A stretch of 7,364 nucleotides of DNA from Archaeoglobus sp. GTDB lineage: Archaea; Halobacteriota; Archaeoglobi; Archaeoglobales; Archaeoglobaceae. The DNA lies in the NCBI GenBank assembly GCA_003978865.1, contig QNXS01000084.1:1-7364 (forward strand), written 5' to 3'. Positions 1 to 5,222 of the stretch are shown piece by piece; within the stretch, counting starts at the first letter, position 1; each line of letters opens with the position of its first letter. Made by a program: the position numbers and the translations under genes. Under the pieces are notes generated by a model. That model had not been told where the DNA came from. It saw nothing but the letters and a program-made list of their open reading frames with translations, and made no database searches.

Positions 1-30
1 AACTCATTCATATTACGAAATACTCGCATA

Positions 31-129
31 TCATCCCCATTCTGCAGGATATACGAACTTATACCTCCATTTTGGCAGTGTATCTGAACTTCGTATATAC
101 ATCAATCTGGATGAAACTTTCCAGAGCAT
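31..129 (-). CDS. Doubtful 32-residue ORF with a good ribosome-binding site
   Basis: The minus-strand ORF runs from ATG at 129 to TGA at 31. Its only real support is a strong Shine-Dalgarno match, AGGTGAT (136-142), six bases before the ATG. The peptide is basic and aromatic (it contains PKWRYKFVYPAEWG) and resembles nothing I can name. It could be a small protein, the start of a truncated gene, or chance. All three frames close soon after, which argues against a single simple frameshift in a longer gene. It lies about 180 bases downstream of the ccmB stop on the same strand. Confidence 0.2.
   Translation of the reverse strand: MLWKVSSRLMYIRSSDTLPKWRYKFVYPAEWG
49..98. repeat. Spaced inverted repeat, 9-base arms
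   Basis: ATATACGAA at 49-57 is the exact reverse complement of TTCGTATAT at 90-98. A further short pairing lies inside (ATAC 61-64 with GTAT 80-83). Function is unknown. It could be a protein-binding dyad, a hairpin, or the remnant end of a mobile element, but no transposase is visible. Confidence 0.4.
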
Positions 130-160
130 CCTTTAATCACCTTTTTGTACCTTCCTCTTC

Positions 161-184
161 CTTATTTTCAAACTTATTTTCAAA
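161..184. repeat. 12-base tandem duplication
   Basis: CTTATTTTCAAA occurs twice, head to tail, at 161-172 and 173-184. This is probably replication slippage in non-coding DNA. No function is evident. Confidence 0.6.
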
Positions 185-275
185 CAATCTATCCAAGGAA
201 CTTTTAATCCTGAATATATTCTACTCATACATGCATATAAATTTGTTGTTTTTAACTTTCACACAATTGGGAGTT

Positions 276-288
276 GAGAAAAAGAAGG
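276..288 (-). terminator. Possible oligo-T transcription terminator of the ccm operon
   Basis: About 20 bases past the ccmB stop codon, the minus strand reads CCTTCTTTTTCTC. Archaeal RNA polymerase commonly terminates at such T-rich tracts without a hairpin. The position fits the end of the four-gene operon, but the tract is short and interrupted by C, so the call is tentative. Confidence 0.3.
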
Positions 289-307
289 CGCAAAGCATGG
301 CTTATAG

Positions 308-973
308 TTAATCGGTAAAAGCATACTCCGAAGTTAGAAAAGCCACTGAAAGAACTATCGCTGCAAAGGAGATTACAATTTTTACTGGAGACTCTATTCC
401 ATAAACGTTGCCTTTAACAGCCATGTTCAGTGCAAATACAGTTGACGATACAACCGGAAATATTACAGGAAATGCTATTACCGGTAGCAGAAGTTCCTTA
501 GAATGTGATTTGATAATCAGGATTGCAAGGGACGATATCGTAATAGCAAACGCTGTATTGCCAAGAGTGAGAACTGCAAGAAAAACAATAGGTCTGGCAA
601 TGCTCATGTTGAATACTCCTACAAATATTGGTATTACTACAATCTCCATAAGTAACATCAGCACTATGTTGTACAACATTTTTCCTGCAAGAATGCTCGC
701 TGGATGAATGGGTGCAAGCTTTAGCCCTTCGAGAGTTTCAAGCTCCACCTCTCTTATGAATGCTCTTGCGTATCCAAGCATACCCACAAATATAAATATG
801 AGCCAGAGAAGTGATGAACCTATCTCCTGAGCATAGAAAACTGGAACTGTTATGCTGAACAACATCGAAGTTATAAGGGAAAAGAGAATCATTAAACTCA
901 CAGTTGATTTGCTTCTAAATTCAACTGTTATATCTTTACATGCTATTTCAAGAAATTTTGGTTTCGCAGGCAT
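308..973 (-). CDS. ccmB: CcmB-type permease of a cytochrome c biogenesis ABC transporter
   Basis: This is the membrane subunit that pairs with the ATPase encoded just upstream. In the Ccm system, CcmAB uses ATP to release holo-CcmE during heme delivery to c-type cytochromes. The product is 221 residues, the usual family length. It shows about six hydrophobic segments (roughly 25-45, 53-71, 95-119, 127-155, 160-184, 196-215). The cytoplasmic loop after segment 2 carries the family-like pattern E-LE-LEGLKLAPIHPASILAGK, split around residues 75-98. I prefer the ATG at 973 because GGTG sits five bases before it. A TTG at 997 would add eight residues but has no ribosome-binding site. It is the last gene of the operon, about 30 bases after the ccmA stop. 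A different substrate than heme, or an ABC-2 permease role, cannot be excluded from sequence alone. Confidence 0.82.
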   Translation of the reverse strand: MPAKPKFLEIACKDITVEFRSKSTVSLMILFSLITSMLFSITVPVFYAQEIGSSLLWLIFIFVGMLGYARAFIREVELETLEGLKLAPIHPASILAGKMLYNIVLMLLMEIVVIPIFVGVFNMSIARPIVFLAVLTLGNTAFAITISSLAILIIKSHSKELLLPVIAFPVIFPVVSSTVFALNMAVKGNVYGIESPVKIVISFAAIVLSVAFLTSEYAFTD

Positions 974-1003
974 AACAACACCCGTTACAACATTCAATAA
1001 CGT

Positions 1004-1693
1004 TTAGATGCACTTTTCAAGATAGATTCTTTCTGCCTCATCCATACTGCATTCGGCAACAACTTTTCCATTCGTAAGTATTACAGCCCTACTGCAAAGT
1101 CTTTCAGCCTCTGAAAGATTGTGGGTTGTGAGGAGGATTGTTTTATCAATAGAACTTAAATTTTTCAGCAGTTCCAGCCTGCCCTCAATATCAAGTCCAG
1201 AAGTTGGCTCATCAAGTATCAGTATTTCAGGGTCATGAAGTAAAGCCCTCGCTATTGCAAGCCTTTGCTTCATCCCCCTTGAGAACGTTTTAACCCTGCT
1301 GTGTCTTCTATCATAAAGTTTCAACTTTTTTAAAAGCTCATTCACCCTATTTTTATCCCCGACACTGTACAAATTTGCATAAAATTTAAGATTTTCATAA
1401 GCTGTTAGCTCATCATACAACATAGGATTATGAGACACGAAACCAATATTTCTTCTAAGTTCTCTGCTGAATTCAGCAGGATTTTTTCCCATGACCCTAA
1501 CTGTCCCAGATGTTGCTCTCATCTGACCACTTATTATTTTAACCAGTGTTGTTTTTCCAGCTCCATTTGGACCAAGGATTGCCACTCTTTCTCCCCTGCA
1601 CACTCTTAAGTTTATTTTGTCAAGAGCTTTTAAACGACCGTAAGCTTTCACAACATTTTCAAGAACTATATGTTCAACACATCCCATAGTCAT
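1004..1693 (-). CDS. ccmA: CcmA-type ABC transporter ATPase
   Basis: This is a single ABC nucleotide-binding domain of 229 residues with every catalytic element visible. Walker A is GPNGAGKTT (41-49), the signature is FSRGMKQRL (137-145), Walker B with catalytic Glu is ILILDEP (157-163, E162), the D-loop is SGLD (165-168) and the H-loop is His191. The Q-loop position reads SHNPMLYDELT, with His88 where most ABC proteins have Gln. The signature FSRGM replaces LSGGQ, as is common in CcmA and ABC-2 type exporters. It powers the CcmB permease encoded directly downstream. The ATG at 1693 lies four bases after the stop of the flavoprotein gene, indicating translational coupling. A second in-frame ATG at 1687, with GGGATGA before it, may be the real start. 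The CcmA assignment, rather than a generic ABC-2 ATPase, rests mainly on the CcmB neighbour. Confidence 0.85.
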   Translation of the reverse strand: MTMGCVEHIVLENVVKAYGRLKALDKINLRVCRGERVAILGPNGAGKTTLVKIISGQMRATSGTVRVMGKNPAEFSRELRRNIGFVSHNPMLYDELTAYENLKFYANLYSVGDKNRVNELLKKLKLYDRRHSRVKTFSRGMKQRLAIARALLHDPEILILDEPTSGLDIEGRLELLKNLSSIDKTILLTTHNLSEAERLCSRAVILTNGKVVAECSMDEAERIYLEKCI

Positions 1694-1697
1694 CCCG

Positions 1698-2876
1698 CTA
1701 AAGGCTTTTTCTTATATATTCAACTGTATCCTTAACACCGAGAGCTATTCCGTCAACTTCTATATCACTACCCTTAGCTCCATCACCAACGACGTAAACC
1801 CCGCTTACAGGAGTCTTACAACCTGAATCACTTCCAGCAATTGCTCTGTTTACAGGCCATCCATCACTGAAACTCTGTATAGCAAGTATTTCATAGTCAT
1901 AGCCCTTTAAAAGTTCTTTCAGATCTTTAAGTCCCTCAGAAATCTCAAATTTTACGTTCGAAGTTAACATTGGTTGGTGCGCCATAAGAAAGTTTCCCTT
2001 ACCAAGGTTAGGATCGGCATTTGTTACTTGATTCATTCCGCTTATTCTTCTTGTATTAAGTGTGAAGAGAACTCCCGTATGCTCTATGAACGGCTGCCTT
2101 ACTGATATTGAGTACTTTATTCCTCTGCTCGGTTCTAATTTTACATATTTTTTAATTCCCATAAGTTTTGCTGTTTCTTCATGTCCAATATTTGAGATTA
2201 TAATATCAAATTTCTCAGTATCACCGTTTTCAAAGTAAACACTGAATCCGCAATTCCCCTTCCTTATAGCTGATACTTTTAATTTCCTTATTGCACAGTC
2301 GTTGCTTCTTATTACATCCACAAGTGCATCAACAACAGCTTTGCATCCACCTGCAGGAACTCCAGGCCCTCCATGTTCAAGAATTGACCTATATACAGGA
2401 TATATTTTTGTTAAGGTTGTTTGTTCCGGAGTTATGCTGAACGACCAGCCAAGAAAAGCTCTCAAAAATTTTGCACTAAAGTCATCCAATCTTCTCTCTA
2501 ACTCTGAAAGTTTAACTTCTCTAAACCAGTTTTTCATACATAACAGTGCAAACAATACCTTAGAGCGTAGCGGCATTCTCCTTCTGTTTACGTCAATTTC
2601 TTCTCCTCCGTAAAGGGCAGTTCCGTATGGGTTGGAATCAATTATCTCAACCTTAGCTCCAGCCTTTCTGAGTAACTCTGCCAAGGGTCCCCTACTACCA
2701 TGAGGTATCATGTGAAGTGCTCCAGTTGTTATCTCATAACCTCTGTATTTGAAACTCGTAAACCTGCCACCTATGAATGGTAATTTTTCAAAAATTTCAA
2801 CGCTGTATCCCATTTCAGAAAGAATAGATGCTGAGAGCAAACCCCCAAGCCCTGCACCAATTACAGCAACTTTCAT
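1698..2876 (-). CDS. FAD-dependent oxidoreductase, phytoene desaturase-like
   Basis: This 392-residue flavoprotein belongs to the amine oxidase/phytoene dehydrogenase superfamily. The N-terminal Rossmann motif is VIGAGLGG (5-12), followed by Glu30, which would bind the ADP ribose, and the GGR motif (36-38). The downstream GYEITTGALHMIPHG stretch is typical of this family's substrate-side loop. The C-terminal FAD motif is VYVVGDGAKGSD, with Gly364-Asp365. No signal peptide or membrane segment is seen, so it is probably cytoplasmic or peripheral. The substrate cannot be read from sequence; carotenoid, isoprenoid, quinone or tetrapyrrole chemistry are all possible. It lies 27 bases after the ferredoxin gene and 4 bases before ccmA. 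The ferredoxin is therefore a plausible electron partner, and a link to heme or membrane redox chemistry is inferred. GAGATGAG four bases before the ATG serves as ribosome-binding site. Confidence 0.8.
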   Translation of the reverse strand: MKVAVIGAGLGGLLSASILSEMGYSVEIFEKLPFIGGRFTSFKYRGYEITTGALHMIPHGSRGPLAELLRKAGAKVEIIDSNPYGTALYGGEEIDVNRRRMPLRSKVLFALLCMKNWFREVKLSELERRLDDFSAKFLRAFLGWSFSITPEQTTLTKIYPVYRSILEHGGPGVPAGGCKAVVDALVDVIRSNDCAIRKLKVSAIRKGNCGFSVYFENGDTEKFDIIISNIGHEETAKLMGIKKYVKLEPSRGIKYSISVRQPFIEHTGVLFTLNTRRISGMNQVTNADPNLGKGNFLMAHQPMLTSNVKFEISEGLKDLKELLKGYDYEILAIQSFSDGWPVNRAIAGSDSGCKTPVSGVYVVGDGAKGSDIEVDGIALGVKDTVEYIRKSL

Positions 2877-2903
2877 TTAACTCATCTCTACTGACTGTTT
2901 AAC

Positions 2904-3089
2904 TCATCCAGCTGTCTCCACAAAGTTTATAGCTTCAAGCGGACAGTATAACACACATTTCTTGCAGTTTTTACAGAGTTCATAATTTATCTCAGCTTTT
3001 CCTTCCACTCTTATTGCATCCGCGGGACATACAAGCATACAGGTTGCACAGCCCACACAACTTTCAGTAATAACTATCAAGGCTGACAC
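2904..3089 (-). CDS. Small 2[4Fe-4S] ferredoxin
   Basis: This 61-residue dicluster ferredoxin has two complete CxxCxxCxxxCP motifs: Cys11, 14, 17 and 21, then Cys39, 42, 45 and 49. In the standard fold the fourth Cys of each motif ligates the other cluster. It would carry low-potential electrons in the cytoplasm. As the first gene of the operon ending with ccmAB, it most likely serves the adjacent flavoprotein, which is an inference. The longest frame starts with GTG at 3089 but has no ribosome-binding site in front. A TTG at 3080 is preceded at a spacing of six by GGGGTG (3087-3092), which overlaps the GTG. The true start may therefore be TTG 3080, giving 58 residues with all cluster ligands kept. 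Confidence 0.9.
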   Translation of the reverse strand: MSALIVITESCVGCATCMLVCPADAIRVEGKAEINYELCKNCKKCVLYCPLEAINFVETAG

Positions 3090-3140
3090 CCCTATAGATT
3101 TTTCCGAATCTTACTTTTTCACAGCTACTTTTCCGACCTA

Positions 3141-3148
3141 TTTATAAA
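3141..3148. promoter_or_regulatory. Palindromic TATA box shared by pelota and the ferredoxin-ccm operon
   Basis: TTTATAAA is its own reverse complement and fits the archaeal TATA consensus. Measured 27 bases from its centre, rightward initiation falls at about 3171, on the pelota ATGs (3168/3171), predicting a leaderless mRNA. Leftward initiation would fall near 3117, giving a leader of about 28 bases before the ferredoxin GTG, with room for its GGGGTG ribosome-binding site. The rightward role is the better supported one. Confidence 0.6.
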
Positions 3149-3167
3149 GTCATCTACCAGATCTGGA

Positions 3168-4211
3168 ATGATGAAGGTAATAGAAGAAAATCTCAGGAAT
3201 GTCAGGGGCAAAATTGAAGGTGAGCTCAAGCTTGTTCCTGAGAGTCTTGATGATCTCTGGCATTTAAAGTACGTGATTGAACCGGGAGATATTGTTTTTT
3301 CCCTGACAAAGAGAGTCAGCGAAAGTACTGACAAGCTCAGAAGTGATAAGGAAATGGTTACTGTAAGACTTGGAATAGAAGTTGAAAAAGTCGAGTTCCA
3401 CAGGTTTGCAAATAGACTTAGAATATCCGGAAAAATAGTAGGAGGTGTTGAGGATTCAGGGCACCACACTCTGAACATTGGAGTAGGAAAGGAGTTGAGT
3501 ATCATAAAAATATGGAAAAAAGAGCAACTTGAAAGAATTGAAGGTGCTGTAAAGGCTAGTTCCCAGCCCGAGGTTGTAATAGTAACCATAGAAGAAGGTG
3601 ATGCTGTATTAGGCGTTCTAAGACAGTGGGGAGTGGAGGAAGTAACATCTGTAAGAAAAAGTTACGGGAAGGAAAGTTCCCTAAGAGTTGAATTTTTTAA
3701 CGATGTGTTGCAGGCAATCAAAAATTTAAGTTTCAAATACATGATAGTAGCCGGTCCGGGATTTACAAAGGATGATTTTCTTAGATTTCTGAGGGAGAAA
3801 GATCCAGAAATTGCAACAAAAAGCATAATTGCAGATTGTTCAACTATCGGTGTTAGAGGTTTTATCGAGGTGCTTAAAAGGGGTGTTGTATCGAAGATAG
3901 TAAAAGACATTAGACTTGCTGAGGAAGCGAGATACATTGAAAAACTTCTTGAAGGTATATCAAAATGTAAAAAGGTTGCCTACGGAATAGACGATGTTAA
4001 AAAAGCATGTGAGTATGGGGCTGTTGAAGTTCTTATGGTTGCAGATGAGTTTCTTAGAGAGGAGAGAGAAAAATGGGATATAGATTCCCTACTTGAAAAA
4101 GTCGAGAACATGGGAGGTAAAGTTGTTATATTGAGCACTGATTTTGAGCCCGGTAAGATGTTAATGGCTCTTGGCGGGATTGGTGCGCTATTAAGATTTG
4201 ATGTTCAATGA
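3168..4211 (+). CDS. pelA: Pelota (aPelota/Dom34), mRNA surveillance and ribosome rescue factor
   Basis: Pelota binds the empty A site of stalled ribosomes and, with aEF1A delivering it and ABCE1 splitting the subunits, rescues them. The product is 347 residues, the normal archaeal length, and has three domains. The N-terminal Sm-like domain (about 1-130) carries LVPESLDDLWHL (22-33), DKLRSDK (55-61), VRLGI (66-70) and the HHTLNIG region (99-105). The central eRF1-like domain (about 133-245) includes VAGPGF (194-199). The C-terminal domain (about 255-347) ends with LGGIGALLRF (335-344). No GGQ motif is present, as expected for Pelota and unlike release factor aRF1. The start is one of two adjacent ATGs at 3168 and 3171, consistent with a leaderless transcript from the TATA box at 3141. 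The gene points towards the candidate origin just downstream. Confidence 0.95.
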   Translation: MMKVIEENLRNVRGKIEGELKLVPESLDDLWHLKYVIEPGDIVFSLTKRVSESTDKLRSDKEMVTVRLGIEVEKVEFHRFANRLRISGKIVGGVEDSGHHTLNIGVGKELSIIKIWKKEQLERIEGAVKASSQPEVVIVTIEEGDAVLGVLRQWGVEEVTSVRKSYGKESSLRVEFFNDVLQAIKNLSFKYMIVAGPGFTKDDFLRFLREKDPEIATKSIIADCSTIGVRGFIEVLKRGVVSKIVKDIRLAEEARYIEKLLEGISKCKKVAYGIDDVKKACEYGAVEVLMVADEFLREEREKWDIDSLLEKVENMGGKVVILSTDFEPGKMLMALGGIGALLRFDVQ

Positions 4212-4238
4212 CGAATTTTATCGAGATCTACTGCCAGT

Positions 4239-4273
4239 AAATGTTTGTTATTTTATATAATAAATAAATATAA
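4239..4273. other. AT-rich stretch, candidate duplex unwinding element
   Basis: 33 of 35 bases are A or T, including TTTTATATAA and the iterated TAAATAAATA. It is the most AT-rich run in this intergenic region and lies about 27 bases from the nearest ORB-like box. Part of it (TTATTTTATA) could equally act as a T-rich terminator for pelota, whose stop codon lies about 30 bases upstream. Confidence 0.5.
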
Positions 4274-4299
4274 GTCTGGTCAGAACGATGAACGCCCAT

Positions 4300-4319
4300 G
4301 CCCTTTATTTCCACTGGAA
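4300..4319 (-). promoter_or_regulatory. Mini-ORB-like element
   Basis: The minus strand reads TTCCAGTGGAAATAAAGGGC, matching 16 of 20 positions of the box at 4433-4452. It contains the perfect dyad TTTCCA-C-TGGAAA (4308-4320) characteristic of the ORB core. The G-string is reduced to GGG, so it looks like a mini-ORB rather than a full ORB. Confidence 0.65.
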
Positions 4320-4352
4320 ACCGAAAAATCAACGAAATCGATTATCATAGTT

Positions 4353-4364
4353 TTCCAGATGGAA
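4353..4364. promoter_or_regulatory. Weak ORB-like dyad
   Basis: TTCCA-GA-TGGAA is a perfect 5-base dyad resembling the ORB core, but its spacer is two bases instead of one and no G-string follows on either strand. It may be a degenerate mini-ORB or chance. Confidence 0.3.
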
Positions 4365-4425
4365 TTTACAGCAGTAAATTATCGCAGAAATGAAAAATAT
4401 CTGTAATTGATGGCTTAAATTTTAA

Positions 4426-4452
4426 CCCCCCACCCCTTTGTTTCTACTGGAG
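4426..4452 (-). promoter_or_regulatory. Origin recognition box (ORB) overlapping a stop codon
   Basis: The minus strand reads CTCCAGTAGAAACAAAGGGG (4452 to 4433) followed by T and six more Gs (4431 to 4426). The dyad half, the GAAAC core and the long G-string match the full archaeal ORB layout. The TAG within CCAGTAG is the stop codon of the zinc-ribbon gene (4444-4446). It shares 17 of 21 positions with the box at 4627-4646. Confidence 0.8.
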
Positions 4453-4905
4453 ATATTCTTCAAGCTTTAATAGCTTTTCAACAACTTCTATTAGTTCTTT
4501 AACCAGCTTTACTTTCTTTTCCAGTGAAGAAATTTCGTCTTCTCTTTCCATTTTTCTACAAACTCTCAGAATTGCGACTTTTACAGAATCAACAGCCGAG
4601 ATAATTTCAGTGGTGTGCGGGACAGACCCCTTTGTTTCCTGTGGAACATTAATTTGTGATTTGCTTGAGCTGTCTTCTTTCTCTTTTTTAATTTTTTTAA
4701 TTTTTTTAACATCATCCGCCCTAAATTTATTCTCTTTCATTTCTTTTAGCTCGTTTTCAAAAACAGCTTCTCTCCCGCATACAGGGCAGAATATTTTTTC
4801 TCCATTTTTAAATAGTGGAACGTTGCAATCGGGGCAATAGTATGAAAGCATTTTAGCACCTCTGCATAGAAGTTCAGCCATCTCCGAAATTTTTTTATCT
4901 TCCAT
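4444..4905 (-). CDS. Zinc-ribbon protein, Sjogren syndrome/scleroderma autoantigen 1 family
   Basis: The product has 153 residues. The N-terminal part carries MAELLCRGAKML (9-20) followed by a zinc ribbon with Cys24, Cys27, Cys40 and Cys43 (CPDC...CPVC), the pattern of the autoantigen p27/ZNRD2-type family conserved in archaea and eukaryotes. A lysine-rich stretch (about 67-76) and a polar linker (about 77-100) follow. The C-terminus (about 103-153) is charged and predicted to form a coiled coil. The molecular role of the archaeal members is not established. The ATG at 4905 sits 27 bases from a TATA-like TTTTTAAA, suggesting a leaderless mRNA. It is divergent from the UPF0147 gene. Unusually, two origin recognition boxes overlap it: one covers the stop codon and one encodes linker residues 88-93 (PQETKG). 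Confidence 0.8.
   Translation of the reverse strand: MEDKKISEMAELLCRGAKMLSYYCPDCNVPLFKNGEKIFCPVCGREAVFENELKEMKENKFRADDVKKIKKIKKEKEDSSSKSQINVPQETKGSVPHTTEIISAVDSVKVAILRVCRKMEREDEISSLEKKVKLVKELIEVVEKLLKLEEYLQ
4627..4646 (-). promoter_or_regulatory. Origin recognition box (ORB) inside a coding sequence
   Basis: The minus strand reads TTCCACAGGAAACAAAGGGG, followed by T. From memory this closely resembles crenarchaeal ORBs of the CTCCACAGGAAAC...GGGGT kind, and it shares GAAACAAAGGGGT with the box at 4426-4452. It falls in the unconserved linker of the zinc-ribbon protein, where protein constraint on the DNA should be low. Confidence 0.75.
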
Positions 4906-4928
4906 GTAACTCTTTTACTTGAACTGGA

Positions 4929-4936
4929 TTTAAAAA
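4929..4936 (-). promoter_or_regulatory. TATA-like box for the zinc-ribbon gene
   Basis: TTTTTAAA on the minus strand is centred 27 bases before the ATG at 4905, predicting initiation at or next to the start codon. The divergent UPF0147 gene has its own ribosome-binding site just to the right, so this 52-base gap serves both genes. Confidence 0.45.
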
Positions 4937-4945
4937 TTCATTTTT

Positions 4946-4952
4946 GGAGGTG
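4946..4952 (+). promoter_or_regulatory. Strong Shine-Dalgarno site that fixes a GTG start
   Basis: GGAGGTG lies five bases before the GTG at 4958 and is a full match to the archaeal anti-Shine-Dalgarno sequence. It supports the GTG as start of the UPF0147 gene and implies a leadered mRNA, unlike the leaderless neighbours. Confidence 0.75.
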
Positions 4953-4957
4953 GTACA

Positions 4958-5218
4958 GTGGCTAAAAAAGTTCCTGATAGTGTGTTAGAAGTTCTTGATA
5001 GAATAATACAGGATGATACAGTTCCAAGAAATATTAGAAAGGTTGCAGGTGAGATTAAAGAGAGCCTTCTCCATGGAGAAGGGAGTTTGGCATTAAGAGC
5101 TGCATCTGCAATATCAATACTTGAGGATATAGCAGCAGACCCAAACATCCCAATGCATGTCAGAACGCTTATATGGAATGTTTCAAGTCAGCTTGAAAGG
5201 ATTTCTGTAGAAGATTGA
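4958..5218 (+). CDS. UPF0147 family protein
   Basis: This 86-residue protein matches the archaeal UPF0147 family over its whole length. Recognisable stretches are VLDRIIQDDTVPRNIRKVAG (about 11-30), the middle alanine-rich helix, and the AADPNIPMHVRTLIW segment near the C-terminus. The two repeats of the type DD-VPRNIR and DPNIPMHVRT suggest an internally duplicated helical fold. Its biochemical function is unknown. It starts with GTG behind a strong Shine-Dalgarno site and ends four bases before the convergent sensor gene. There are no membrane segments or metal ligands, so it is presumably cytoplasmic. Confidence 0.88.
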   Translation: MAKKVPDSVLEVLDRIIQDDTVPRNIRKVAGEIKESLLHGEGSLALRAASAISILEDIAADPNIPMHVRTLIWNVSSQLERISVED

Positions 5219-5222
5219 TAGT

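Larger units (their letters stand above)
1..307. other. Non-coding or decayed AT-rich region downstream of the ccm operon
   Basis: No convincing gene is visible. A plus-strand open frame at 72-311 has a low-complexity hydrophobic/serine-rich translation and no ribosome-binding site, so I treat it as chance. On the minus strand the frames are broken by stops, apart from one 32-codon ORF listed separately. The stretch holds a spaced inverted repeat and a short tandem duplication. The next expected cytochrome-c biogenesis gene (ccmC) is not present here. Confidence 0.5.
4212..4646. other. oriC: Candidate chromosomal replication origin (oriC) with ORB elements
   Basis: The region comprises the 232-base gap between pelota and the zinc-ribbon gene plus the start of the latter's 3' half. 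It contains two strong ORB-type boxes (4433-4452 and 4627-4646), one mini-ORB-like palindromic box (4300-4319), one weak dyad (4353-4364) and a very AT-rich stretch (4239-4273). The three best boxes share the same orientation, with the G-string on the minus strand. In other archaea ORBs bind Orc1/Cdc6 and flank a duplex unwinding element, and this layout matches. No orc1/cdc6 gene is in the window, although many archaeal origins lie next to one. Use as an origin in vivo is inferred. Confidence 0.7.

Noticed and set aside
72..311. 79-codon plus-strand ORF at the left edge
   Set aside because: Low-complexity F/S/L/N composition, no ribosome-binding site or well-placed TATA box, and it spans the tandem duplication and the overlap with the ccmB stop.
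3125..3589. 154-codon ORF antisense to the start of pelota
   Set aside because: Serine/leucine-rich translation typical of the complement of a strong coding frame. Pelota is unmistakable on the other strand.
4229..4239. TACTG-C-CAGTA dyad just after pelota as an ORB
   Set aside because: A perfect small dyad, but it lacks the TTCCA/TGGAA core and any G-string. At most it could be a minor protein site.
4517..4536. Possible fifth, plus-oriented ORB (TTTTCCAGTGAAGAAATTTC)
   Set aside because: Only the TTCCAGTG half resembles an ORB. The dyad is broken and there is no G-string. It lies in the coiled-coil coding region and is probably chance.
4300..4646. Three related 20-base sequences as a CRISPR or ordinary dispersed repeat
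   Set aside because: Spacing is irregular (about 133 and 194 bases), one copy is inside a coding region, and the shared core matches the origin recognition box rather than any repeat-spacer layout.
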